Notes under the pieces: model-generated
What the model was told of the DNA's origin: nothing
The model's database searches: none
Seen by the model: only the letters and a program-made list of their open reading frames with translations
Shown: in pieces, positions 22,259 to 35,708 of the stretch
Layout: every line of letters starts with the position of its first letter
Numbering within the stretch: position 1 is the first letter of the stretch
Position numbers and translations under genes: made by a program
Assembly (NCBI GenBank): GCA_019925105.1
Contig: JAHGAU010000027.1
Location: forward strand, 124,001-188,000
Reading direction: 5' to 3'
Source of the DNA: Niebla homalea
Lineage: Eukaryota; Ascomycota; Lecanoromycetes; Lecanorales; Ramalinaceae
Length of the DNA: 64,000 nucleotides

Positions 22259-22627
22259 TATTAACGCTTAACGTTTAGTAAGCATTTAACGTATATTAAG
22301 TATATTAAGCACCGGCTTATTTAAGGGCTATAATTAAATAACGTAGCTATTTAAGTAGTAACTTTTGGAACCGAAAACTTTAAAAGTTTAAGCCTTTTAT
22401 ATACGGGTATACGTAATTATAACCGGGGTTAAAGCTATTATTATAATAATCCCAGCTATGCTTAAGACCGGTTATTTAAGATAGGCCTACGTCCAGCTAG
22501 TTTATAGTTCCTTAAGAGTTAATTTACCTTTTGAATTTAAGTATTAAATCTATAGTTATACTTTACGTCTTCTATAAACCCCTTTTGACTAGCCCCGCCA
22601 GCTGTGAGCCGGCGGACCTGTCTAACA
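22259..22627 (+). repeat. T2 right LTR
   Basis: This is 369 bp, equal in length to the left LTR. Here the start is converted (TATTAACGC for TGTTAGCGC), while the last ~155 bp keeps G/C and ends CTGTCTAACA. This is the mirror image of the left LTR's damage. Confidence 0.8.
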
Positions 22628-23172
22628 TTATTTTAATAATAAAGATTAAATTGATTTTTTTATAAATAATTAATAAAAGCGTTAAATAAAATAATTAATA
22701 TAATAATCCCGATAATAAAGTTATCTTAAAGAAATAAGATTTATTAGTATAAAAAATATATAATAATAATTATAAAAATAAAAATATTAATTAAGTAAAT
22801 TATTAAATTTAAAAATTAAAATACGTATTTAATTAAAAAAAGCTTAAAAAAATAAAAAGAAAAATAATAAAAAAGCTAAATAAATATACTTCCGGTTAAT
22901 AATTTAAAATTTAACCGTTTCCTTTTTTAAAACATTAAAATTAATAAAGTATAATAAAAAATAAAACGGAAAACCGAAATTTATCCTTTAATTCACATTT
23001 TTTAAAAAACTTAATAATATAATAATTAATGCCTTTAACGGAAAAATTAAAACTTTTAAAATGGCTTTCTTTTTTCCTTTATTAAACGTTAATTTAAGAA
23101 ATATTAAAAAATATATATATTTTAATTTAATAAATATTAATAAAAAAAACAACCTTAAAATAATAATTAAAG
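22628..23172 (+). mobile_element. LINE copy L-C, fragment b (ORF2 linker/RT start)
   Basis: This matches L-D from about 26110 to 26620, between the endonuclease and reverse transcriptase. It is bounded on the left by the T2 duplication TTATT and on the right by the T3 duplication TAAAG (23168-23172). Short open frames across its right edge are chance products of the junction with the T3 LTR. Confidence 0.7.
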
Positions 23173-23327
23173 TGTTATATGCATACATAGCATGGGGGAT
23201 ACCAGGGAGCATTCATAGGTGTAGGACACTCTTATACGTAGAGGACAGATGATCCTTAAGATCTTATCTGTATTTAGGTAGAATCATTATTTATATATTA
23301 TTATACTTTTTGGTTTATATATTAATA
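23173..23327 (+). repeat. T3 left LTR (largely unmutated)
   Basis: The 155-bp LTR starts TGTTATATGC and ends ATTAATA. It retains G/C at about 40 positions where the right LTR has A/T, and only two differences go the other way. It lies 43 bp from the L-D insertion. Confidence 0.8.
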
Positions 23328-23402
23328 AATAATAGTAGTAGCTATTTATATTAATATTATATTAACGTATGAAGTATATATAAATTCATGATTAATCATA
23401 AG

Positions 23403-25000
23403 ATGGCGGCGAACAACGGGACCCCAGAGGTCAGAAACGATGCACGCGTATATAACTTAAGTAACAATGAGGATAATACCTTAAATACGATAAGCGGAAG
23501 CGGAATAATAATAAAAGTAAAAAGGGAGGAAAGGTAAACGGCCTAGATTAATAAAAACGGTAATAAATTATATAAGTAATACAATAATTATAAAATAGAA
23601 AAGCCTTAAATTAAATAGGGAGTTTATAGTTAATAAGGTATACGTAAAAAGACGCGTATAACGTATAAAGGTATTATTATAAAGGGTAATAAATAAAAGA
23701 CAGAAAAGATAAGGATAATACGTAAGAACGGATAAAGGATAAACGGAGGTATAAAAGGCTTTATTAAGTATATATAAATTAAAAAAGAATTAAATAAAAA
23801 TAAAAAGATATTAAGTAAATAAGAATAAGCTATAAAAAAAATTATTATTAAATATATAAAGGAAAAGTAAAAAAGGAAAAGGCAGTAAAAGCATTAAAAA
23901 ACCTTTTTATAATTATATAGAAGGATATTACGTTAAAAACTTAACCGATATTATAAATTGGGTTACGGAGAGTAAAAAACTTTTACGTAAATATAAAAAG
24001 AAATTTAAGGGAATTAAAAAGGTTATATAAAGCTTAAAAAATAATAATAAAAGCACCGGCGGACGGAGGCAAAAAAAGATAAAAAAGATATATATAAAGT
24101 AAAAGAATAACGGGGGAAACTTTAAAAAAGGGAGTAAGGATAAGTTAAATAATAAAAGCTATAAAGGCAATATTAACGTTAATAATAAAAAAGGTAAGGA
24201 TAAAATAGAAGGCGGCGGCGTTAAAAAAAATAAGGATAATAATTATATAATTATTAAACGAGGAGGAGAGGAGTATAACGATAAAGATAAATTTATTATA
24301 ATTAATAAAGGCGTTTAAGGTTACGGAAGAGCTATTAATAAAATAAATTATTACGGTATATAAACTATAAAGTAAAAATATTTTTTTTAATATAACTTTA
24401 TTAAAAACGAGGGAAAAGCTAAAAAAAATTAAAGGGATAAACCGGTAAAAAGGGGTATAAAATGGTAAAAATATTAAGGTAATCCTTCGTTATTATAATA
24501 AATAAGATATACTTAATAAAATTTATAAAAAAGGAAAAGGAAGTTATTTTAAAGCGGATAGAAAAGGAGAATATAATTTTTTATTTTAAATTAAAGATTA
24601 TTAATTATAGTTTCCTTTTTATAATAAAGAGGTTAAATATCTTTAATTATATAAAGAGATATTCTACGGTTATTTTAAGCGTAACGTTAATAAGGATATA
24701 CGATAATATCCTTAATAAAGGGATAATAAAGAATAAATCTTTTAAATTAATAAGACCTTAAGATTAAATAACGGATATTTATTAATACTTTAAATATTAA
24801 AGGTATAAATATATTATTATAAAATATTTTAATAATATAAAATATACGGTATATATTAAAAGGTATAATATATATAAATACATTAACTTAATAATAAAAA
24901 GCTTAATAAAGAACGTACTGAAATACGTAATATATAATAATAGTAATTACTTAACGTAAAACTTATAATATATAATAAGAGGAAAAAAAACTTAACGTAA
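23403..25000 (+). pseudogene. L-D ORF1 (Gag-like) remnant
   Basis: ATG at 23403 begins MAANNGTPEVRNDARVYN. The same start is present in L-B, L-F, L-G and L-I as MATNN. The frame is highly charged, rich in Lys/Asn, and soon hits TAA. In Tad1/I-type LINEs ORF1 encodes an RNA-binding Gag-like protein with C-terminal zinc knuckles. Here the expected knuckle region lies around 24790-24960, but Cys codons cannot be placed with confidence. Confidence 0.6.
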
Positions 25001-25099
25001 AAAAATTAAGATAATAATTAAAATTTAACGTTATAATTTATATAAATTTAAACCGGCAAAGTAATTAAAGATAATCTTAAAACGTAAATAAAGCTTATT

Positions 25100-28000
25100 A
25101 AATAAAAAAGGGTAAAATACGATAATTAATAACGTAAAGAAGAAAAAGCTTATAATAATATTAATTTTTAAAGCCGGCCGTTTAACCGGGATTATTATTA
25201 TAATAAGAAGATTAAAATAAATAACGTTTAACCCTAAAAAGAAACCATTTATATAAATAAAAGTTAATAAAAAAACCCGATAAACGTTAATATTTAATAT
25301 ATTTACGCTTTTAAAAGTAATATAATATAATATACGCGGGGAAATAGTTAAAGTTATAATATTAATATTTAAATTTAAGGAAATAAAGGATATTAATATT
25401 ATAATAATATAAGAATTATTATATAATCCGTATATTTACTTTTTAATTAACCCAAAAGATGGTTTTTACTTAGTTTTTAAAAATAACGAGATAACGTAAA
25501 CGTACTTCTTTATTAATAAAAGGCTAAATATAAATAGCTAAAACGTTATTTATTATAGAAGGAATTTATATATACTCCGGATTATATAAGAAAAGGATAT
25601 TAAAAATAATTTAAATATTTATAATATATATAATCCGCTATTAATTAATAAGAAAAAACCCTTTATAATCCCGTTACTTAAGGATATTATAACCGTATTT
25701 AATAAGTACCTTTTAATAAAAGATTTTAATCTTTATTACGTTTAATAAAACGAAAACTGTTATATGATTAATTATATTAAATTTAAAAAGTTATTAATAA
25801 TTATTATACGGTTTAATTTCGCGTTATTAACGTTAAAAGGGGCTATTATATAAGAAAGCCGTAAACTTAAGATTATAATTAACTTAATATTCAGCTCGGA
25901 AAATATTATTAACTTAATTATAATATATAAATTTTAAAAAAATTTAAAATATAATTCAAATTACATCCCGATATAAATAACTTTAAATTAATCCGTTAAT
26001 ATAACTCCGCTTTTATCATTTAAATAAATATAAAAGATAGTTAAGGAAATTAAAATATTTATAAAAACGGTAAAAATAATATCTTAATTAACGGAGCTCC
26101 CCCGGTTTAATAATAAGAAATAAATCGACCGTTTTATAAAGCGGGTAATAAAAACTTTAAACGAAATAATTAACGTTATAATTTTAATAATAAAGTTATC
26201 TTAAAAAGTTAAAACTTATTAAAATGAAAAATATATAAAAACGATTATAAAGGTAAAAGCGCTTATAAAATAAACTATTAAATATAAAAACCGGGAAACG
26301 TTTTAATAATTAAAAAAAGCTTAAAAAGAAAAAAAGAAAATTATTTAAAAGGTTAAATAAATATACTTCCGGGTTATAATATATAATTTAGCGGTTTCCT
26401 TTTATAATATTTAATAACTAATAAAATATAATAAAGAATAAAGTAAAAAACTTAAATTAATTTTTAAGTTTTTATCCTTAAAAAGATTAAATGGTATAAT
26501 AATAAATACCTTTAACGGTAAAATTAAGGCTCTTAAAAAACGTTCTTTCCCTTATTACCGGAAGTTAACTTAATAAATATTAATAATACAATATATCTTA
26601 AATTAATAATAATAAATAAAATAATAATTTAAAAGATAATAATTAAAATAATTAATAAATTAAAGAAAAATAAAGCTTTTAAACTTAATAATATATTAAA
26701 TAGGTTCTTATTTATAATAATATCGTTATTTAAAAAGGTCTTTATTTATTTATTTTAAGCTTATTTTAATATAAGATATTACCCCCGTAAATTTAAGGAA
26801 ATTAAGATAATTATCCTTAAGAAGTTAATTAAGTTAAATTACTTAAAGGTAAAATCGTATAGATTTATAATATTCTTTTATACGTTAAAAAAGGCTTTAA
26901 AGACGGTAATTATAAAGATCTTAAGTAATTACGTAGAAAAATATAGGTTATTCTTTAATTAATAAATAAAAGTAAAAAAAAAACGGTTAACGGAAACGGC
27001 TTTTAAAGGCTTAATTAATAATATATATACGGTATAAAGTTATAAGAAAAAGTACATTATAAGTTTTTTTTCCTTAAATATTATAAAGTCGTTTAATAAA
27101 GTAAATTATTAAAGGTTATTATATAATTTACGGAAAAAAAAGGTTTTATTTTTTTTTATAAATTAAATAAAAAGTTTCTTAAATAATTAAATAACGTTAA
27201 TTAACTTAAAATAAAAGATAAGTATAATAAAGCCCGTAATAATAAAAATTCTTTAAAAATTATTTATTTCTTTAGTTTTATTTTTATTCTTTAATAACCC
27301 ACTTATTAAAGACTTAATAAAGTTAAAATAAAAGGTTTAAATTAAGGGCTTTATTAACGATATTTACCTTTTAATTTATAATATATTTATTTATATAAAC
27401 TATTTAAAGTTAAAATAAATTTATAAAGTTTATTTATAATAAATAAAGATATATAAAGTTTAATTTATTTTATATAAATATAAACTTATTTATATAATAA
27501 AAAGCCCGAAGTTATATAATATGATAACTATAATAAACTTAAATAATATAACGGTAAAACCGGAAATTAATATTAAGGTATTTAATTTATAGGTTAATAA
27601 AAAATTAAATTAAAAAAATTATATAAGAAAGGTTTAAAAGAAAATAGTTTTATAGGAAAAAGGCCTTATTTACCTTATAACGTTAACGTAAAGAGTTACT
27701 TTATAAAAAATTAAAATCGTTTATTAAGTAGTTATAAAACTTATAATAACGTACGTAATAATTATTTAATACGTACTTAAAGGTACGTTTAAATATAGGA
27801 AAAAGCTTATCCGATAACTATAAAAAGTTTAAAACTAATACTTAAAAGTAATAAATAAAGTATATAAAGTAATTTTTATCCCGGTATTAAAATCCAAGGT
27901 TTTTATATCGTTAATAAAGTTAACCTTAAATTAAATAATTATTTAAGGAAAACTTAAAAAAAATATAAACTTAATTACGTTAATAAGAAACGAACGTAAT

Positions 28001-28750
28001 TATTAAAACTATAAAAGGCCTTAAATAAAAAAGCATAAAAAAAAGGTATTTACCCCCTATAGATGTTAAATTAAAGTAAACTAAAAAAGAAATCGATTTA
28101 ATTTACGTTTAAAAAGTTAACGTAAAAGTATATAAATTCTTACTTAAAGTAAAAATAACGGAAAAGAAGAAGGTTATAAGGACGAAATTAATAATAATTA
28201 CTTTATAAATTAAAGGGAGGTAAATAAAGTATTAACGTAGATATAAAGAATTAATCCCTTAAGGGCAATAATACCTAGCGTTAAATAATAATAAGATTAT
28301 TAATAAATATTTCCGGCGTTATAAGATTATAAAAAAAAATAATAATACGTTAATAATTTAACTCCGGATAAATAAAAATAACTTAATTTACTTCCTTTTT
28401 ATTATATACGTTAATAGTTAGATTAACGTTAACTATAAATATAAATAATAAAAGCAGGACGTTATATACGTATTAATTTCCTATTTATTATTTAAGGAAC
28501 TTAAACCAGGATTAATTAAAAAAATAAGGATTAATAATTATTATTAAATACTTATTAATAAAAAGGGTATTAAAACGGCCGCTAGATTTATAATAATTAC
28601 GGGCTTATTATTATAGTTTAATTTAATTAAAAAAATAGAAAAACCAATTAAAAATTTAATTAAGAAACCTTATTACCGACCTAAAAATAGAAAATAACGG
28701 CGGGAAAACTGTACTTAATAGGGGGCTAAAGGGGCTATAAATACCGGGGT
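25100..28750 (+). pseudogene. L-D ORF2 (endonuclease-reverse transcriptase) remnant
   Basis: In order I can see an APE-type endonuclease (about 25200-25800, ending in the KDFNLYY motif), a linker, and a reverse transcriptase. The RT includes PILFLFFN-type sequence near 27280 and the catalytic F-I-N-D box, with Asn coded at 27356-27358. C-terminal sequence of RNase H/zinc-finger type cannot be resolved. The protein would nick target DNA and copy the RNA in place. Many TAA/TAG codons and the Asp-to-Asn change make it non-functional. Confidence 0.65.
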
Positions 28751-29175
28751 AATATAAAAAAAAATACTATATTAATCGATAAAGTTATATAAATAAAATA
28801 ATAATAATATATGTATTAATAAAGATATTTAATAATATAATCGGAATTTTAAAATTTTAATATTAAATAAACCCGTAAGGTAACGGAAAAATAATAAGTT
28901 TAAAAGTAATTTTTAAGTAAATTTAATTATAATATTATAGGTTTTCTTAAAAAAAAATGTATAAATAAATTCTTACTCTTTAAACGGTTATAAATGCTTT
29001 TAACCCTTAAAACGTAAATAAAGGCTAGGTAAATACTGGTTTTTATTTTTAACGTTATAGATATCGGGTTTTTTACGGTTATTAATAAGGTTAAATAACC
29101 GAGTATTAGGGAACGCCAGAATTAACTTAGCTAGATCCGTAGTATAAATCAATCAATCAATCAATATTAACGTAT

Positions 29176-32100
29176 ATTATAAAATCCGCCAATATGAATT
29201 AAAATATTAATTTATTAATTATAGCGGATACTTCCTTTATAACGGTACCAGAAGTATTAACCTTATATCCTTTAAAATACCGTTTTGAATTCGCTTTTAA
29301 ATACCTCCAAAGAAAGACTAAAAACGGTATTATAGAGAAAACCTATATATTATAGGCCTCTTAAGTATTACCGGATTCTAGTATTATTACTTTAATTTAT
29401 TAATTAGATATTTTATTAAAATCCGGTAACTTAATAACTACGGCGACTTTATATTTAACTTTAGAAGGAATTACTTAAATAGTTAAGAATAATTAATAAT
29501 TAAGTAACTTAAAAATTATACTTATTATAAATAGATTATTTTAATTAAAATCTTTTAAAGTTATAAAACTTATTATTTTTTCTTTTAATTTAATTCCTAA
29601 AAACTAAATTTTAAATCCTTTAATACTTTAACGTAATTTATTATATTTTAAAAACGTTTTATTATTTTTATAATAATTATTATATAAATTATTATTTATT
29701 TTAATAAAATTAAATAAGTTTAAATTACGTTAATATAATTAAAGTTTTCAGAAACTTATTATTATAAAATTATTACTTTTATTAAATAATTTTCTACCAT
29801 TATAATAACCACTAAATTCACCTTTTATATTAACGTTAATATTATAACGCTCCCCTCCGGCTTTAAGTATTAAACCGGAATCTAAGCCCAATAAATTAAA
29901 TATATTAAACTTAAGTTTATTAAATTTAAGTTTATTATATTAAATAAAAAGTACCTTTATTAAAGAAGTAATTTTTACTTAATTTATTAATCCGTTAAAT
30001 TGGTTAAAAATAATAAATTTTACTAGAGAATAAATAATATAATTATAAGGTATAATTCAAGAATTAATTCCCGTTATTATATAAAGTTAATAGTAAAACA
30101 ATCCTAATAATAATCTATTCTTTTTTCTTAATAATATAATATAATTGATAAGAAGCTTATAGTTAAACCGATTAATAAATTTTAATCTTAATAACGTTGG
30201 ATTTTTTAACCCTTTTTATAAAAATAAGTCTTCCAATATAATTCTTATAATTAAATATTCCGGGAAATATACTTTTTTCCGGAATATATATATTTTTATC
30301 GATTAATTAAAGGATATTACTTAAATAATAAATTTATAATTATTACGGAATAACCTATAATTATATTTAAGAAATATTGCTTTAAAATAATATATTATAA
30401 AACTATTAAATATTAAGAAACAATTTATTAAATATAATAACGGTTTAATTAAATAAAGTTTTTAAATTATCGTTAAATTTAAGTTATTTTAATAAGTCGG
30501 CTTAGATATTTTGATTATTAAAAAGTATATTATAAATAATATTTTTCGGAACCGGGAGCTTTATAAATATACGTAGATTATTCTACGGGTTATATATACG
30601 TTAAGTTTTAAGAATATTTAAAATTAACTTACATTTATTTATAATAAGTTAAACTTAGAATTTTAACGGGATCTATAATTATTAAATATGATTATTATTA
30701 TTAATAATTATTTTAAGTTTATAAATAAATTTAAATATAATTAATAGGTTTATATTATTAAGTATTACGTACCGTTATAAATATATTTATAAAATCGTAA
30801 AATAAATACGTTATTTTAAAATAACCGGAATTTCATAGAAAATTTAAGAATTAATACTTCTTCTTAATTATTAACGTTATCCTTTTAAGCGTATAGATAA
30901 AATAAAGCTTATAATATATACCCTTAAAAAAGGATAATAGTTTATCCTTAACGTTATTAAAGGAAATATTAATATTAAGTTAAGGAAAATTAAAGCCTTT
31001 AAGAAAAGGGTCCGATTTTAAATATTAAACGCGCCGTATAAAGTAAAAAGTTAATTAAGCCTTTATACTTAAAAATAAAAAAAAGGAAAATACGTTATTT
31101 AATAAAAAAAAACCAAAAGGATCTTAAGAGAATAATAATCCTATTATAAAAGAAATATATTTTATATATTAATCTTTTATACGTTATTAATATATTAAAT
31201 ACATATTAAAATATTTATTGTGAAATAAATTTTTTATTTATTTTGAATATAATTATTTAAAATTAAAGGGAAAAAACTTAAATATTCTTAAAGCCTTTCC
31301 GTTAAATTAACGGATTTCATCCGTTAATAATTAATATATATAAACTTAATAAATTAATAATATAGTATTTATAATTATTAACTTTACCGTAATAAAGAAT
31401 ATATACTTTATAGGTTTTACCTTTAAGGTATATTAATATACCATAAGTAAATTCCAATTTACCCTTAATTTACCCGTAATAAACTTCTATATAAATAACG
31501 GGTATCTTATTATAATTATTAATTGTAATAATATATTCTCTTAAACTCGAGATTTAAATTTTAAAATCTAGAAACTATTTAAGTTAATTCCGGTTATAAA
31601 CGTTAATAATTTTAAGTTAATTACCGATAAATTTATATTACTTAACTTATTCTTCTTAAGGGAGACAAATACGATATTTACCTTAAGAAAAATCACGGTT
31701 AAAATTTATTTAATATATAATTTATTTATTAATATTTTAATTATTATTTATATTATAACTTTTAATAGAATAATAATTGATTTTAAAAATTAAAATTATA
31801 TTATTAATATTTATAAAAATATAAGTATTAAAATAATTATCTTTATAAAGGAAGTAATATAATTATAATATATAATTTACGTAAAGTGGTAAATTTAAAT
31901 CCCAGCTTATAATACGGTATAATTATTAATTATATATTAGAAAAAAGGGACTTTAAAAAAATATTAAAGTCCCGGGATTTTATCTTTAAATTATAATTAA
32001 TACCGTTTTATAGTTTTAAATTCCGAAGTAACGTATTTATATATATCTTTAACTTAAAAATATTAATCGTTTAAATTAAAAACGATATTAATTAAAAAAT

Positions 32101-32260
32101 TACCTTATTACGTAAAATAAGACTTAAAATTTTATACGATTTATCCTTGTAATTTTATTATATAATAATCTTAAGTTTATTAATATTACTTATTATTTAC
32201 CGATAGAGAACTTAAAAATTTAAGTTATAAATTTATAAAATTACCGTAATAATAATATTA
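29176..32260 (+). pseudogene. T3 5' coding region (gag/protease), heavily decayed
   Basis: This is the interior of T3 after the nested LINE. An open stretch near 29210-29340 translates as IADTSFITVPEVLTLYPLKY and continues FEFAFKYLQRK, which may be the start of Gag, but no zinc knuckle or protease motif could be fixed. The rest is short frames broken by TAA. Assignment rests on position between the LTR and RT. Confidence 0.45.
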
Positions 32261-32261
32261 A

Positions 32262-33480
32262 TTTTTATACTCTCCGGAATAGTCTTTATAATTTTTAATT
32301 ATTCAGAGATTTATTTAAACTGGTTATTATAAATTAATAACCGTAAAAAATAAATATTACTTAACGGTATTAAGATTTATATACGTAACGGAAATACGTA
32401 AATTTAACTAAGTAAAATTATTAAAGAATTTAATAATATCTTTAAAGATAATAATATTATAATTAATATTCCAGAAAATTGATATATATTTATTAACCTT
32501 TAATTTAATTTAATTATTAAATTTTAGAAAATATATAATATTAAGTGTAAAAATTAAAAAATTATAAATTAAACTTTAAATAAAATATATAATAAAAATA
32601 AGCTATATTAATTTATATAATCTATAGAATTTTTATATTTTACTTTTATCGTTTAACACAATATCTTAAACGGATATAAAGGCCGTATTAGAACTAATAT
32701 TTGATTATTTAATAAAACTATAATTTCTAATTTATACCCGTTATTATTATAATAAGAAATAATTTCTTTAATTATAAATTATAAATATGTTATTATAATT
32801 ACTATCCGCGGTTATTTTTATTAATTTTTTATACGTAAATCCGATTAATATAATTTTGATATTATATTTTATCCATTTAAGGAGATCTTTAATTATATTA
32901 ATAAATTTTAAAAATAGTCCTTTATATATATAAAGATAAATAAATAAAATATTATGTTTAATACGAAATTTTACGTAAATATTTATAAATAATATAATTA
33001 TTTTTAGTTATTTATTAAAAAAGATTATTATTTATTTATATTAAGTTTTTTAAATTCTTAAAAATAAATACGTAAATTTTTCGGTAATAAAATTAATTAT
33101 TAATTATTTTATAATTAAATTTTTAAATTAATAAATGAATTCCTTAAGGATATTTACGTTTAATAATAAAATTAAAATTATATAAAACCTTAAATTTCTT
33201 AACTTATTAAGAAACCTTAAAGTTTTCTTTAATCTTATAAATTAATTATAAATTAAAGTAAAAAATTATATTTAACGTATTATTCTATTTTAAGTACGTA
33301 AAACCTTTTTTATTATAGATTTAAAAAAAGTAAATTTAGAATATATTAATTTATATTATAAGTAAAAAGTATTTCGGATTAAGTTTATATTTACTTAAGA
33401 AAAAGATTATGTTTTTAAGGATTTAAAAAATGCGTTTTTAAAATTATTATTTTTTATATATTATAATTTTAATTAATTTT
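32262..33480 (+). pseudogene. T3 reverse transcriptase/RNase H remnant
   Basis: The catalytic box at 32982-33010 reads F-I-N-N-I-I-I-F-S-Y; gypsy RTs have Y/F-x-D-D-I-L-I-F/Y-S, so both Asp codons are now Asn. Downstream, YQVFQILKNKYVN-like and NLKFLNLLRNLKVFFNL-like stretches match the usual RT thumb segment (VFxxLxxxxI... FPxxLKxLexFLGLxG). EKDYVFKDLKNAFLKL near 33400-33450 matches the RNase H entry of fungal gypsy elements. Stops are frequent. Confidence 0.65.
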
Positions 33481-34139
33481 TATTTATTAATATTAATATA
33501 TTAAAAAAACTAAATACTATAATTATAATATATTATATTAAGGATAGTCCGTTATTTTATAATATTATAAAAATGAACGATTTATTAAGAATTATATATA
33601 ATAAAATATAATTAATAATATTCCTTAATAAAAGCTTGAATATAATTAAAAAAATTTATTAATTTATAAAATTAAAAACTATAAATATAGTTTTAATTAT
33701 ATATAAAATTAAATATTTAATTAAAATAAATTATTATAAATTTAATTATATAATCTTTACGGATTATAATATAATTATTAATATTTTTAAATAAATAAAT
33801 TTAAAAATTTTATAATTAATAAGCTTAATTTCTATATAATTTATATATTATAATATTTATTAATATTTAATATTTTATTACGTTATAAGTCGGATTTAAT
33901 AAATATTATTCTTAATATATTCTTATAATTAATTAATAATACGTAAACTTTATTTATAAAAATTGGAATTCTTAATAATATAAATAATAATAAATTAATT
34001 ATTCTTTATTATATTTATATTTTAAATAAATGTAAAGAATAAATTAAAGAAAAATATATAAAAAATAAAATATAAATAAAATTTTAAAAAATTTTAATAA
34101 TTAAAAAAGAATTAAATTTTTAAAATTTAAAAATTAAAT

Positions 34140-34920
34140 TACGTTTTATATTAAAGGATAATTTTATTTATAATTTAAAATCTGTTAATTATTTATTATA
34201 ATTATATATACTTAATAAACTTAAAAAAATAATTTTTTAATAAATATATAATAATTTATTATATAATAAATTTAATTAATCTTACGATAAATTAATAAGT
34301 TTAATATATTTACTTAAGTTAAATAAATAATTACGGAAATATATTATATATTACCTTAAGTATAATTTAAATTAAATTAAAAAATATATATTTTATAAAT
34401 CGCTTTAATTAATTTTAAGCCCGTTAATTTTTTTTATATAATTTATATAGATTTTATTATTACTTTATTAAATTAATATAATTATAATATACTTTTTATT
34501 ATTATTAATAAGTTCTTTAAACGGATATTTTTACTTTTTAATAATATTAAATTTAAAGTTAATAATTAAGTAAAATTATTATTAATTAAATTAATAAAAT
34601 AAAAATAAGGAATTCCTTTTAATATTATATTAATTTATTTTTATATTTTAAAAATTTATATTTAAAGAAATAAATACTCATATTTTTATATTTAATATAT
34701 ATTATTTTTAAATTAATAATTAATGAAAACGGATTAATTAAACAGTTAAAATTATATTACGTTATTTTATAATTATATATTAAGATTATAATTAAATAAA
34801 TATTATCTTATATATTTAAAATATTTTAAATAATTTAAAATTAATATTAATTAAATTTATTTTAAATAAAATTTATTATAATATAAATATTTATATCCTT
34901 TTAAACCTTTTAATAACCTT
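34140..34920 (+). pseudogene. T3 integrase remnant
   Basis: The core reads DFIITLLN at about 34450-34473, retaining the first catalytic Asp. It is followed by YNILFIIINKFFKRIFLL, where the family has D-x-I-L-V-V-V-D-R-F-S-K-R, and then by LIK-K-GIPFNII near 34590-34625 (usual W/YGIPxxIxSDR). Upstream a ruined zinc-binding part is likely around 34150-34350. Identification is by motif order. Confidence 0.65.
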
Positions 34921-35708
34921 TTTAATCTTTAAGTATAATATACTTTAATTATAAAACCGTAAAAAAGTATAAAATACGTTAAAATTTATATAAATAATAA
35001 TTAAATCCCGGTATAATTAAAATTATAAATTAATTTAATTTAATATTAATAATTTAATTTTTTTAATATTAAAAATTATAAGTTATATTAATAATATATT
35101 AAATTTTTATTGTTATTAAAAAAATTAATTATTTTATATATATAACTTTAAATTATTTATTAATATAAAGATAATAGTAATTATTTTAATTAATATACTT
35201 AAGTTAATTAATAGTTTAATAAAATACTTTTTAATAAATATTTTAATTATAATGCATTATTAACTTTTAAAATAAACTTTAAGAATAAAAAAGTATATTA
35301 TTTAAAAAATTATTTTTTAAAAAAAAGATAATAAATGTTTAATTAAATAAATTACTTAAAATATAAAATATAATAATAAGCTTTTATTATTAAAAATATA
35401 TTTAAACTTATTATATAAATTTTATTCTATGTATTTTAAATTTAATAACGTTATTATTATTTATTATAATAAACTTTATATTATTTTATTATTAACGTTT
35501 ATTAAAATAATACTTTTATCGTTTATTAATACTTTTTATACGTTTTACTTTAAATATAATCGCGGTTACCCTTGTAAAGTTAAATAAGATTTTAATATAA
35601 AAATATAGGATATAAAGAATATAATATATTATTAAATATTAATATTTATATTAATATATTAAGGTAAACATTATTATAAATAATAATTTTTTTTCTTTTA
35701 ATAATTTT

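Larger units (their letters stand above)
14926..22627 (+). mobile_element. T2: complete Ty3/gypsy LTR retrotransposon, RIP-inactivated
   Basis: The element is 7702 bp long and bounded by two 369-bp LTRs (14926-15294 and 22259-22627). Termini are TGTTAG...CTAACA and the 5-bp duplication TTATT lies at 14921-14925 and 22628-22632. In order along the plus strand are a gag region with a CCHC knuckle remnant (16401-16442), an aspartic protease/RT junction with the ILGLP motif near 16855-16875, reverse transcriptase (17330-17760), RNase H, and integrase (18850-19560). The domain order RT-RH-IN places it in Ty3/gypsy. A polypurine tract lies just before the right LTR. All frames carry many TAA/TAG codons. 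It was inserted into LINE L-C. Confidence 0.85.
23371..29163 (+). mobile_element. LINE copy L-D, full length, Tad1/I-like
   Basis: This complete 5.8-kb copy is flanked by the perfect 12-bp duplication ATATTAACGTAT (23359-23370 and 29164-29175). A ~32-bp leader precedes the ORF1 ATG at 23403, and the 3' end carries the family signature ending CCGTAGTATAAATC followed by a TCAA tail. ORF2 landmarks are an endonuclease remnant near 25640-25745 (IPLLKDI, then KDFNLYY for DFNLHH), RT core F-I-N-D-I-Y-L at 27350-27370 with the first catalytic Asp changed to Asn, and a C-terminal region to about 28700. Frames are closed by RIP-type stops. It is nested in T3 just after the left LTR. Confidence 0.85.

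Noticed and set aside
22988..23252. Overlapping open frames on both strands (74 and 63 codons)
   Set aside because: Both cross the boundary between LINE L-C and the T3 LTR and are low-complexity. They have no motif and no conservation in other LINE copies.
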